Assembly (NCBI GenBank): GCA_025351675.1
Contig: JANXVK010000295.1
Location: forward strand, 1 to 8,454
Direction: 5' to 3'
Source of the DNA: Rhizobacter sp.
GTDB lineage: Bacteria; Pseudomonadota; Gammaproteobacteria; Burkholderiales; Burkholderiaceae_C
DNA: 8,454 nucleotides
Shown here: positions 1 through 6,323 of the stretch, piece by piece
Layout: each line of letters starts with the position of its first letter
Position numbering within the stretch: the stretch's first letter is position 1
The notes under the pieces: model-generated
Databases searched by the model: none
What the model was told of the DNA's origin: nothing
The model's input: the letters and a program-made list of their open reading frames with translations, nothing else
Program-made: the position numbers and the translations under genes

Positions 1-714
1 GTCGTCAACGCGGCGCAGACCGAGGCCGTGCTGTTCGGCGACGACGGCCTGATCGGCACCTTGAAACCCGGCTCGGTCGTGATCTGCTCTGCCACCGTCG
101 ACCCCAACTACCCGCCCGTGTGGCAGCAACGGCTCGCGCAACGCGGGCTGCTGCTGATCGATGCGCCGGTCTCGGGCGGCGCGACGAAGGCGGCGGCCGG
201 CCAGATGACGGTGATGGCTTCGGGCGCGCCCGCCGCGTTCGAGGCAGCGGGCGCGCTGCTCGATGCGATCGCCGGCAAGGTCTATCGCCTCGGCGACCAG
301 CCCGGCATCGGCTCGACCGTGAAGATGGTCAACCAGCACCTCGCCGGCGTGCACATCGCAGCCGCCTGCGAGGCGATGGCGCTCGGCATGCGGGCCGGCG
401 CCGACCCGCGCGCGCTGTACGAGGTGATTTGCAACTCGGCCGGCATGAGCTGGATGTTCCAGAACCGCGTTCCGCACATTCTGGAGGGCGACTACACGCC
501 GCTGTCGTCGGTCAACATCTTCGTGAAAGACCTCGGCATCGTGCTCGACGCGGCGCGCAAGCTGTCGTTCCCGCTGCCGCTGGCCGCGGCGGCGCATCAG
601 CTCTACCTCGCGACCGCCGCGGCCGGCCACGGCGCGGAAGACGACTCGGCGGTGATCAAGTTCTACGCCGAGCTCGCCGGTATCGAGTTGCCGAAGCCTG
701 CGGAGAAGCCGTGA
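1..714 (+). CDS. ltnD: L-threonate dehydrogenase, C-terminal part (5' end outside window)
   Basis: The frame is open from base 1, so the start lies upstream; 237 residues are visible and about 60 are missing compared with the roughly 300-residue beta-hydroxyacid dehydrogenase family. The lost part would carry the N-terminal NAD-binding glycine motif. What remains shows the family substrate-binding motif DAPVSGGATKAAAGQ (bases 160-204) and the catalytic-lysine motif GSTVKMVNQHLAG, with the Lys codon at 322-324, followed by the all-helical C-terminal domain. In the known pathway LtnD oxidises L-threonate at C2 to 2-oxo-tetronate using NAD. The specific assignment rests on context: otnK, otnC, otnI and denD follow directly. 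Without them one would only say 3-hydroxyisobutyrate dehydrogenase-like. Its TGA overlaps the GTG start of the kinase gene. Confidence 0.85.
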   Translation, partial: VVNAAQTEAVLFGDDGLIGTLKPGSVVICSATVDPNYPPVWQQRLAQRGLLLIDAPVSGGATKAAAGQMTVMASGAPAAFEAAGALLDAIAGKVYRLGDQPGIGSTVKMVNQHLAGVHIAAACEAMALGMRAGADPRALYEVICNSAGMSWMFQNRVPHILEGDYTPLSSVNIFVKDLGIVLDAARKLSFPLPLAAAAHQLYLATAAAGHGAEDDSAVIKFYAELAGIELPKPAEKP

Positions 715-2057
715 TCCTGGGTGTCATCGCCGACGACTTCACCGGCGCCACCGACGTGGCGAGCATGCTGGTGCGCGCCGGCATGCGCACGGTGCAGGTG
801 ATCGGTGTGCCGAATGTGGCCCCGAAGACGCAGCGCGGCGCGCTGCATCTGCCCCCCGAGGGGGCGCATCCGGCTTGGGGCGGCCCGGCGCCGGATGCCG
901 ATGCCATCGTCGTCGCGTTGAAGACGCGCACGATCCCGGCCGCCGAGGCCGTGCGCGAATCGCTCGCCGCGCTGCGCTGGCTGCAGGCCGCCGGTATGCG
1001 CCAGTGCTACTTCAAATACTGCTCGACCTTCGACTCGACGCCCGCCGGCAACATCGGCCCGGTCACCGAGGCGCTGATGAACGCGCTCGGCGCCGATTTC
1101 ACGATCGCCTGCCCGGCCTTTCCCGAGAACGGCCGCACGATCTTTCGCGGCCACCTGTTCGTCGGCGACGAACTGCTCAGCGACTCGGGCATGCGCCAGC
1201 ACCCGCTGACGCCGATGACCGATGCGAACCTCGTGCGCGTGCTGCAGGCGCAGAGCACGCGCAAGGTCGGGCTGATCCGCCACGACACGATCGCGCAAGG
1301 CGCGAATTCCGTGCGCGCGCGCGCCGCCGCGTTGCGACGCGAAGACATCTCGATCGCAATCGCCGACGCGACCACCAACGACGACCTGCGCACCCTCGCC
1401 GCCGCCTGCGCCGACCTGCCGCTGCTGACGGCCGGCTCCGGCCTCGCGCTCGGCCTGCCTGCGATCTACGCCGAGCGCGGCTGGCTGGTGCCCGATACGC
1501 GCGCCGCCGCGCTCGACGCCACGACCGGCCGCGCCGCCGTGCTCTCCGGTTCGTGCTCGCTCGCGACCAACGCGCAAGTGCAGCGCTGGCGCGACGCCGG
1601 CCGGCCCGCGTTCGCCGTCGATCCGCGTGCGCTGGCGCGCGGCGAACCGGTGGCCGATCGCGCCCTCGCGTGGGCGCGGGCGCAGGGCGATGCGCCGGTG
1701 CTCGTCTTCGCGACCGCTTCGCCGAATGACTTGCAAACCGTGCAATCCGAACTCGGCGCGACCCAGGCCGGCGCGCTCGTCGAGGCCTGCCTCGCGCAGA
1801 TCGCACGCGGCCTCGTCGGCAGCGGCGTGCGCCGGCTCGTGGTGGCCGGTGGCGAGACGTCGGGTGCGGTCGTGCAGGCGCTCGGCGTCACGCAGCTGCG
1901 CATCGGTGCGGCCATCTGCACCGGCGTGCCGTGGACGCAGGCCGAGGGCGCTCTGTTCAATCCATCGCTCGACGCCCCGCTGCATCTGGCGCTGAAATCG
2001 GGCAACTTCGGTGGCCCCGACTTCTTCGACGAGGCGCTGCGCGCGATCGCCGCATGA
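711..2057 (+). CDS. otnK: 3-oxo-tetronate 4-kinase (DUF1537/YgbK family)
   Basis: This 448-residue protein starts at a GTG that overlaps the ltnD stop (GTGA), with GGAG at 702-705 as ribosome site. The family phosphorylates 3-oxo-tetronate at O4 with ATP in the cytosol, giving the substrate of OtnC. The N-terminal sugar-binding domain begins VILGVIADDFTGATD (residues 1-15) and includes CSTFDSTPAGNIGPV around Asp108. The C-terminal nucleotide-binding domain shows SGSCSLATNAQ (from Ser279), GGETSGAVV (from Gly380) and a final LKSGNFGGPDFF. It is somewhat longer than the roughly 420-430 residues I recall for close relatives. The excess seems to sit at residues 36-58, between IGVP and PDADAIVVALK, where the DNA is a G/C palindromic repeat (see the repeat entry). 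The start is firm because ADDFTGATD must lie at the extreme N-terminus; open frame further upstream is shadow of ltnD. Confidence 0.93.
   Translation: MILGVIADDFTGATDVASMLVRAGMRTVQVIGVPNVAPKTQRGALHLPPEGAHPAWGGPAPDADAIVVALKTRTIPAAEAVRESLAALRWLQAAGMRQCYFKYCSTFDSTPAGNIGPVTEALMNALGADFTIACPAFPENGRTIFRGHLFVGDELLSDSGMRQHPLTPMTDANLVRVLQAQSTRKVGLIRHDTIAQGANSVRARAAALRREDISIAIADATTNDDLRTLAAACADLPLLTAGSGLALGLPAIYAERGWLVPDTRAAALDATTGRAAVLSGSCSLATNAQVQRWRDAGRPAFAVDPRALARGEPVADRALAWARAQGDAPVLVFATASPNDLQTVQSELGATQAGALVEACLAQIARGLVGSGVRRLVVAGGETSGAVVQALGVTQLRIGAAICTGVPWTQAEGALFNPSLDAPLHLALKSGNFGGPDFFDEALRAIAA
816..898 (+). repeat. Palindromic repeat-like segment inside otnK, apparently inserted in frame
   Basis: Within the kinase gene, bases 851-865 form a hairpin with a 6-bp GCCCCC/GGGGGC stem and CGA loop. 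It is followed directly by a perfect 9-bp inverted repeat, GCATCCGGC at 866-874 and GCCGGATGC at 890-898, with a 15-base loop. The loop region CTTGGGGCGGCCCGGCG matches the core of the direct repeats at 5616-5647 and 6313-6344 except for two extra G. The encoded stretch (residues about 36-58, with ALHLPPEGAHPAWGG) does not look like the rest of the kinase. I infer that a dispersed intergenic-type repeat landed here in frame. The exact boundaries are a guess, and the 3' arm may be native coding sequence. Confidence 0.5.
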
Positions 2058-2731
2058 GCGGGTTCGCTGCGCAACGCGCCGAGATCTGCCGCGTCGGCCG
2101 CTCGCTGTTCGAGCGCAGACTCGTGCACGCAACGGCCGGCAACATCAGCGTGCGGCTGCCCGACGCACAGGGCTTTCTGATCACGCCGACCGATGCGTGC
2201 CTCGGCTTTCTGCAACCCGATCAGCTCGCGCACGCCGACGTACTCGACAACAGCGCGGGCGCGCAACTCGCTGGCCCGCGCGCGAGCAAGACGCTCGCGC
2301 TGCACCGCGCGATCTACGCCGCGGCCGATGAAGCGCAGTGCGTGATCCACACCCACAGCACGCAACTCGTCGCGCTCACGCTCGAAGGCGTGTGGCGCCT
2401 TGACGCGATCCTGCCGCCGATCACGCCGTACTTCGTGATGAAGGTCGGGCGCGTGCCGCTGATCGCGTACCACCGGCCCGGCGACCCGTATGTGGCGACG
2501 CTGGTCGCGAACGAGATCGCCGCGGCGCGCGCACGCAACGCACCGATCCGCGCGGTGATGCTCGACCGCCTCGGCCCGAATGTCTGGCACGATTCGCTGG
2601 CCGCCGCGATGGCCGCGCTCGAAGAACTCGAAGAGACCGCACGGCTGTGGCGCACCGCCACACCGAAACCCGCGCCGCTGACCGACGCGCAGATCGACGA
2701 ACTCCGCAGCGCCTTCGGCGCCCGATGGTGA
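2054..2731 (+). CDS. otnC: 3-oxo-tetronate 4-phosphate decarboxylase (class II aldolase/adducin fold)
   Basis: The 225-residue product belongs to the zinc-dependent class II aldolase family. In this pathway OtnC decarboxylates 3-oxo-tetronate 4-phosphate to dihydroxyacetone phosphate and CO2. Visible features are TAGNISVRL (residues 27-35), [11 protein letters not shown] (from Ser78), the metal-binding HTHS (His99, His101), YHRPGDP, and the C-terminal [12 protein letters not shown] ending FGARW. The ATG overlaps the kinase stop as ATGA. The nearest purine-rich site (GAGG, 2031-2034) is 19 bases away, so translation probably depends on coupling to otnK. One oddity is that the usual ANHGP motif, whose His is the third metal ligand in this fold, reads [10 protein letters not shown] here (Leu173 at the His position, with His179 nearby). 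Function is assigned from fold plus operon context; substrate class is not proven by sequence alone. Confidence 0.85.
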   Translation: MSGFAAQRAEICRVGRSLFERRLVHATAGNISVRLPDAQGFLITPTDACLGFLQPDQLAHADVLDNSAGAQLAGPRASKTLALHRAIYAAADEAQCVIHTHSTQLVALTLEGVWRLDAILPPITPYFVMKVGRVPLIAYHRPGDPYVATLVANEIAAARARNAPIRAVMLDRLGPNVWHDSLAAAMAALEELEETARLWRTATPKPAPLTDAQIDELRSAFGARW

Positions 2732-2736
2732 GAAGC

Positions 2737-3543
2737 ATGCCGAAATTCGCCGCCAACCTGTCAATGATGTACACCGAGCACGCGTTCCTCGATCGCTTCA
2801 AGGCGGCCGCGGAGGATGGCTTCAGCGCGGTCGAGTTCCTTTTCCCCTACGAGCACCCGCACGCCGAACTCGCGTCGCGCCTCGCCGACAACGGCCTGCA
2901 ACAGGTCTTGTTCAACGCCCCGCCCGGGGACTGGGTCGCCGGCGAGCGCGGCATTGCGAGCCTGAGCGAGCGGCGCGACGAGTTCCGCCGCGGCTTTCTC
3001 GAACAGGCGCTGCCGTATGCGCTGGCGCTGAAGTGCGCGCGCGTGCACGTGATGGCCGGGCTGATGCCGTCCGGCATTGAGCGCCCTGCCCTGCGCGCCA
3101 CCTACGTGGCCAACCTCGCGTGGGCAGCGCAGCAGGCGGCGGCAGTCGGCATCGACCTGCTGATCGAGCCGATCAACAAGCGCGACATCCCCGGCTACCT
3201 GCTGAATCGGCAAGACGACGCACACGAGATCGTCTGCGAGATCGGCGCGCCGAACCTGAAGGTGCAGATGGACCTGTACCACTGCCAGATCGTCGAGGGC
3301 GATGTCGCGATGAAACTGCGCAAGTACTTGGCCGCAGGCCGCGTCGGCCACCTGCAGATCGCCGGCGTGCCGGATCGGCATGAGCCCGATCTGGGCGAAC
3401 TGCACCACCCGTACCTGTTCAGCGTGATCGACGAACTCGGCTACGACGGCCACATCGGCTGCGAGTACCGGCCGCGCGCACGCACCTCGGCCGGCCTCGG
3501 TTGGCTGCGCCCCTACCAACAACACGGAGACAAATCCTCATGA
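2737..3543 (+). CDS. otnI: 2-oxo-tetronate isomerase (hydroxypyruvate isomerase family)
   Basis: This TIM-barrel protein of 268 residues resembles Hyi/OtnI. It interconverts 2-oxo- and 3-oxo-tetronate and so links the two dehydrogenases to the kinase. Family marks are the N-terminal [53 protein letters not shown] (Glu144), [10 protein letters not shown] (Asp179, His182), HLQIAG (Gln207) and CEYRPRA (Glu243). Glu144, Asp179, Gln207 and Glu243 are the expected metal-site residues. I chose ATG 2737 because relatives begin a residue or two before F-x-ANLSM and because GGTGAGAAG (2727-2735) can serve as ribosome site. ATG 2725, which overlaps the otnC stop by 7 bp and adds MVRS, is a reasonable alternative. 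The stop overlaps the denD start as ATGA. Confidence 0.9.
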   Translation: MPKFAANLSMMYTEHAFLDRFKAAAEDGFSAVEFLFPYEHPHAELASRLADNGLQQVLFNAPPGDWVAGERGIASLSERRDEFRRGFLEQALPYALALKCARVHVMAGLMPSGIERPALRATYVANLAWAAQQAAAVGIDLLIEPINKRDIPGYLLNRQDDAHEIVCEIGAPNLKVQMDLYHCQIVEGDVAMKLRKYLAAGRVGHLQIAGVPDRHEPDLGELHHPYLFSVIDELGYDGHIGCEYRPRARTSAGLGWLRPYQQHGDKSS

Positions 3544-4559
3544 AGATCCTGATCACCGGCGGCGGCGGCTTTCTCGGCGACCGCCTCGCGCGTGCGCTGC
3601 TCGCGCGCGGCACGCTCGCAGGCCGGAAGGTCACGAAGATCGTGCTGACCGACATCGCCCCGCCGCGCGCCGACCTGCTCGCCGACCCGCGCGTCGAAGG
3701 CCGCACCGGCGCCCTGCTGACGCAGACCGACGCGCTTCGCGACGAGCCCTTCGACGGCGTGTTCCACCTCGCCTCGGCCGTGTCCGGCGAATGCGAGGCC
3801 GATTTCGACCTCGGCCTGCGCTCCAACATCGACAGCACGCGCGCCTTGCTCGACGCCATCCGCGCCAACGTGAACGCCGGCGGCACTGCACCGCGCATGG
3901 TGTTCTCGAGCTCGGTCGCGGTGTTCGGGCCCGACCCGGCCGTGCCACTGCCCAAGGTCGTCGCCGACGACACCTTGCCCGCGCCGCAAACCTCGTACGG
4001 CACGCACAAGCTGATCTGCGAGCACCTGGTCGCCGACTACACGCGCAAGGGCTACATCGACGGCCGCGCCGCGCGGCTGATGACCGTGACCGTTCGACCC
4101 GGCAAGCCGAACGGCGCGGCCTCGTCGTTCTTCAGCGGCATCATCCGTGAGCCGCTCGCCGGCGTGGAGTCGATCTGCCCGGTCGACACCAGCGTGTCGC
4201 ACCCGATCTCGTCGCCGACTCGAACAATCGAGGGGCTGATCGCGGTGTTCGAGGCGAGTCGCGAGGCCTTCAACGGCCGCACCGCGATGAACCTGCCGGC
4301 CCTGAACGTGCGCGTCGCCGACATGCTGGCGGCGCTTGAGCAGGTCGCCGGCAAGTCGGTGCGCGCCCTTGTGCGCTTCGAGCGCGACGCCGCAATAGCC
4401 GGCATCGTCGCGAACTGGCCGGGCGGCGCCTCGGCCGCGCGCGCTGGCCAACTCGGGCTGCAACCGCATGCAGACTTCGCCGAGATCATTCGCCAGTACA
4501 TCGACGATTGCAGCAAGGCACCGAACGCCGACCAGACCTTGAGAGGCCTCTCGACATGA
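3540..4559 (+). CDS. denD: D-erythronate 2-dehydrogenase (extended SDR)
   Basis: The 339-residue protein is an extended short-chain dehydrogenase of the NAD-dependent epimerase type. In this pathway DenD oxidises D-erythronate to 2-oxo-D-erythronate, the second entry point besides LtnD. It has the Rossmann motif [17 protein letters not shown] at residues 1-17, [15 protein letters not shown], the serine-containing [10 protein letters not shown], and the catalytic YxxxK as Tyr153-Gly-Thr-His-Lys157. [15 protein letters not shown] follows, typical of this subgroup. The ATG overlaps the otnI stop (ATGA), and GGAGA at 3526-3530 lies at good distance. The product name depends on context and on the RPGKPN subgroup signature; a generic NAD(P)-dependent epimerase/dehydratase would be the fallback call. 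Confidence 0.85.
   Translation: MKILITGGGGFLGDRLARALLARGTLAGRKVTKIVLTDIAPPRADLLADPRVEGRTGALLTQTDALRDEPFDGVFHLASAVSGECEADFDLGLRSNIDSTRALLDAIRANVNAGGTAPRMVFSSSVAVFGPDPAVPLPKVVADDTLPAPQTSYGTHKLICEHLVADYTRKGYIDGRAARLMTVTVRPGKPNGAASSFFSGIIREPLAGVESICPVDTSVSHPISSPTRTIEGLIAVFEASREAFNGRTAMNLPALNVRVADMLAALEQVAGKSVRALVRFERDAAIAGIVANWPGGASAARAGQLGLQPHADFAEIIRQYIDDCSKAPNADQTLRGLST
4541..4552 (+). promoter_or_regulatory. Ribosome site of the terminal SDR inside a perfect palindrome
   Basis: GAGAGGCCTCTC is its own reverse complement and contains the Shine-Dalgarno-like GAGAGG, ending three bases before the ATG at 4556. In mRNA it could fold as a 4-bp stem with a GGCC loop and mask the site until ribosomes finish denD, which would favour translational coupling. 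The sequence is also denD coding sequence, so a chance origin is possible. Confidence 0.35.
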
Positions 4560-5308
4560 ACCAGATCGATCTCAAAGGCCGCGTCGCGGTCATCACCGGT
4601 GGCGCGCAAGGCATCGGCTACGCGGTGGCCGAGCGCATGCTGAACTCGGGCGCGGAGGTCGTGCTGTGGGACATCGACGCGGCGCGCCTGGCTGAGGCCG
4701 AAAGCGCACTCGCCAAGCTCGGCAAGGTCACGACCTCGATCGTCGAGCTGACGATGGCGCCGGACATCAACGCCGCCACGGCCGATGCCGTGAAGGCGCA
4801 CGGCAGGATCGACATCCTCGTCAACAACGCCGGCATCACCGGCGGCAACGCGCCGACCTGGGAGCTTGGCGTCGAGGTCTGGCAGCGCGTGATCGACGTG
4901 AACCTGGTCGGCCCGTTCCTGACCTGCCGCGCAGTCGTGCCGCAGATGCTGAAGCAAGGCTACGGCCGCATCGTCAACATCGCATCGGTGGCCGGCAAGG
5001 AGGGGAATCCGAACGCCTCGCACTACAGCGCCTCGAAGGCCGGGCTGATCGCGCTGACCAAGTCGCTCGCGAAAGAGCTGGCGACGAAGGGCGTGCTCGT
5101 CAACGCGGTCTCGCCGGCCGCCGCGAAGACCGCGATCTTCGACTCGATGACCGAGCAGCACATCGCGTTCATGCTCAGCAAGATCCCGATGGCGCGCTTT
5201 CTCGAGGTCGGCGAAGCGGCGGCGATGATTGCGTGGCTGGCGTCCGAAGAATGCTCGTTCAGCACCGGCGCGGTGTTCGATCTGTCGGGCGGGCGCGCCA
5301 CCTACTGA
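4556..5308 (+). CDS. Classical SDR oxidoreductase, last gene of the tetronate operon
   Basis: This is a 250-residue FabG-like short-chain dehydrogenase with all catalytic elements: TGGAQGIG (residues 14-21), Asp39 at the end of beta-2 (suggesting NAD rather than NADP), NNAG (90-93), Asn116, Ser144 and the Tyr157-x-x-x-Lys161 pair. The C-terminus ends DLSGGRATY, a form common in sugar- and sugar-acid-oxidising SDRs. The ATG overlaps the denD stop (ATGA). Its ribosome site GAGAGG (4541-4546) lies in a 12-bp palindrome. The known tetronate pathway is already complete without it, so I infer it makes or interconverts a related C4 substrate, for example by oxidising an aldose, lactone or polyol precursor or by acting on another stereoisomer. 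Automatic names such as 3-oxoacyl-ACP reductase would be misleading here. The substrate is unknown. Confidence 0.85.
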   Translation: MNQIDLKGRVAVITGGAQGIGYAVAERMLNSGAEVVLWDIDAARLAEAESALAKLGKVTTSIVELTMAPDINAATADAVKAHGRIDILVNNAGITGGNAPTWELGVEVWQRVIDVNLVGPFLTCRAVVPQMLKQGYGRIVNIASVAGKEGNPNASHYSASKAGLIALTKSLAKELATKGVLVNAVSPAAAKTAIFDSMTEQHIAFMLSKIPMARFLEVGEAAAMIAWLASEECSFSTGAVFDLSGGRATY

Positions 5309-5315
5309 GCGTCCC

Positions 5316-5339
5316 CGGGAAATGTCTTCGACATTCCCG
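5316..5339. terminator. Imperfect hairpin 8 bases after the operon (possible terminator)
   Basis: The left arm CGGGAAATGTC (5316-5326), loop TTC and right arm GACATTCCCG (5330-5339) form a 10-bp stem with one bulged A. It lies just after the SDR stop, where an operon terminator is expected. There is no T run after it on either strand, so it is not a canonical intrinsic terminator. It might instead stabilise the mRNA 3' end or be part of a repeat. Confidence 0.45.
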
Positions 5340-5349
5340 CCCCCAAGGG

Positions 5350-5381
5350 TCAAGCAAAATGGCAACGCCACATTTGCTTGA
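5350..5381. repeat. Second imperfect hairpin in tandem
   Basis: TCAAGCAAA (5350-5358) pairs with TTTGCTTGA (5373-5381). After a small internal loop, TGGC pairs with GCCA around an AAC loop. The stretch is visibly more A/T-rich than its surroundings. Together with the hairpin at 5316-5339 it makes a tandem pair of three-base-loop hairpins between the operon stop and the excalibur remnant. Confidence 0.45.
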
Positions 5382-5413
5382 GAGTTCATGAACGGCGCCA
5401 CGCGCCCGCCGCC

Positions 5414-5557
5414 GACGGCGGCCGCACGCAATGCGCGCAGATGACCTCCTGCACCGAGGCGAAGTATTTCGTGCAGAACTGCCCCGGCGTGCAGATGGAC
5501 AACGACAACGGCGTGCCCTGCTAGAAGACCTGGTGCAACAGCCCGCTGGCGAGGTGA
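5414..5557 (+). pseudogene. Remnant of an excalibur calcium-binding domain protein
   Basis: Translated from 5414, the frame gives DGGRTQCAQMTSC, then EAKYFVQNCPGV, then MDNDNGVPC, an amber stop (TAG, 5522-5524), and KTWCN. This matches the excalibur pattern: paired cysteines, C-P-G-V, a D-x-D-x-D-G calcium loop, G-V-P-C-E and a final W-C. Two faults are visible. TAG stands where a Glu codon (GAG/GAA) is usual after PC, and the acidic loop is one residue short (DNDNG instead of DxDxDG). There is no convincing start or ribosome site. The frame stays open back to the SDR stop at 5306-5308, but that upstream part has no recognisable content. I infer a decayed C-terminal fragment whose N-terminal part is lost. 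Confidence 0.65.
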
Positions 5558-5615
5558 ACGCGGCTCACTGGCGTTCTTTCGTGCTGCGCGCTTCGGTGTT
5601 CGCCTAAGGATTTCG

Positions 5616-5647
5616 GGGGCCTCTTCGTGGCCCTTGGCGGCCCGGCG
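5616..5647 (+). repeat. 32-bp direct repeat, copy A (upstream of the CHRD gene)
   Basis: It matches 6313-6344 at 28 of 32 positions. The last 21 bases, from GTGGCCC to CCCGGCG, differ at only one. It contains a small inverted repeat, GGCC-TCTTCGT-GGCC. The end, CTTGGCGGCCCGGCG, is shared with the segment inside otnK apart from two missing G. Confidence 0.6.
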
Positions 5648-5657
5648 GGCTCAGCGC

Positions 5658-5671
5658 GACGGCATGCCGTC
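5658..5671. promoter_or_regulatory. 14-bp perfect palindrome upstream of the CHRD gene
   Basis: GACGGCATGCCGTC reads the same on both strands and lies about 90 bases before the lipoprotein start. Its position fits an operator or an RNA hairpin, but no regulator or promoter can be tied to it. In GC-rich DNA short palindromes also arise by chance. Confidence 0.25.
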
Positions 5672-5762
5672 CGACAGACCGGTCACGCGACGCGGCGCAT
5701 GCTCAAGGCTGGCCCGCCCCGCGTTGGGTAGCCGCCCATTCCATTGCTTGGAGACCGACACC

Positions 5763-6239
5763 ATGACCCGCTTGCCCTCACCCCTTCGTGCCAGCCTGCT
5801 CGCCGTCGCGCTCGGCGCCACCCTCGTCATCGGCGCGTGCGGCTCGATGTCGATGACGAAGTCACCCGCGCCAATGACGATGGCGACCCAGACCTTCCGC
5901 GCGACGCTCTCCAGCGCCGCCGAGGTGCCATCGAACGCGAGCCCCGGCACCGGCACGCTCCAAGCGAGCTTCGACACGGCCAGCAGCGTGCTGAAGTGGC
6001 GCGTCATGTACTCGGGCCTGACCGGCCCGGCGACGATGGCGCACTTTCACGGCCCGGCGATGGCCGGTGCGAACGCCGGCGTCGTCGTGCCGTTCCCGAG
6101 CGCGGCAAGCCCGGCCGAAGGTTCCGCGACGCTGACGCCGGCGCAGCTCACCGACCTGATGGCCGGCAAGTGGTATGTCAATGTTCACACCGCGCAGTTT
6201 CCCGGCGGCGAGATCCGCGGCCAAGTGCTGGCGAACTGA
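5763..6239 (+). CDS. CHRD-domain lipoprotein
   Basis: The product has 158 residues. MTRLPSPLRASLLAVALGA is followed by LVIGAC, a lipobox with Cys26, so the mature protein should be lipid-anchored in the envelope. A Met-rich linker (GSMSMTKSPAPMTM) leads into a CHRD domain of about 115 residues: FRATLSSAAEVPSNASPGTG, LKWRVMYSGLTGPATMAHFHG, LTPAQLTDLMAGKWYVNVHT and the final FPGGEIRGQV. CHRD domains are widespread in bacteria but have no assigned biochemical role. The start is supported by GGAG at 5750-5753, nine bases before the ATG, and by the signal peptide beginning right there. The gene stands alone, flanked by a 32-bp direct repeat, and converges with the binding-protein gene. The Met pairs and HFH could suggest metal contact, but that is speculation. 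Confidence 0.9.
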   Translation: MTRLPSPLRASLLAVALGATLVIGACGSMSMTKSPAPMTMATQTFRATLSSAAEVPSNASPGTGTLQASFDTASSVLKWRVMYSGLTGPATMAHFHGPAMAGANAGVVVPFPSAASPAEGSATLTPAQLTDLMAGKWYVNVHTAQFPGGEIRGQVLAN

Positions 6240-6300
6240 TCTGATGACGGCCCCAAGGTCGCCTGCGGCGCCCGCACCCCGAGGGGAACCAAGCCGCCGA

Positions 6301-6323
6301 GGTCCACGACGTGTGGCCTTTTT
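6301..6323 (+). terminator. Probable intrinsic terminator of the CHRD gene
   Basis: GG-T-CCAC (6301-6307) pairs with GTGGCC (6313-6318) around a GACGT loop, with one bulged T, and is followed directly by TTTTT (6319-6323). Position, 60 bases after the CHRD stop, and orientation fit. The stem is short. A competing hairpin, GGCC-TTTTTGT-GGCC (6315-6329), would bury the T run in its loop. Confidence 0.55.

Larger units (their letters stand above)
5558..5762. other. Intergenic stretch without a recognisable gene
   Basis: Between the excalibur remnant and the CHRD gene I see only one copy of the 32-bp direct repeat (5616-5647), the 14-bp palindrome at 5658-5671 and the ribosome site of the next gene. 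No clear -35/-10 pair can be pointed out. The in-frame TTG at 5634 would lengthen the CHRD protein, but only with residues that have no signal peptide or domain character. Confidence 0.5.

Noticed and set aside
663..2132. Long - strand open frame of 489 codons opposite otnK
   Set aside because: It is an Arg/Ala/Gly-rich shadow of a GC-rich gene with no domain signature. The + strand frame has clear kinase motifs throughout.
2647..2736. Earlier starts for otnI at 2647 or 2725
   Set aside because: The 2647 start lies deep in otnC and adds Arg-rich residues absent from the family. The 2725 start is possible, but 2737 fits the family N-terminus and ribosome spacing better.
5384..5393. 10-bp palindrome GTTCATGAAC
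   Set aside because: It is short, has no associated promoter or partner site, and is expected by chance at this length.
4052..5431. Long - strand open frame of 459 codons opposite denD and the SDR
   Set aside because: It has low-complexity composition and spans two well-supported + strand genes. It is a codon-bias artefact.
5306..5524. Readthrough fusion of the SDR with the excalibur remnant (same frame, open for 71 codons after the TGA)
   Set aside because: The SDR ends at its normal family C-terminus (SGGRATY), and the first part after the stop has no protein character. Open frames of this length are common at this GC content.
5634..5762. N-terminal extension of the CHRD protein from TTG 5634
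   Set aside because: It would place the signal peptide and lipobox internally, and the ATG at 5763 has a proper ribosome site.
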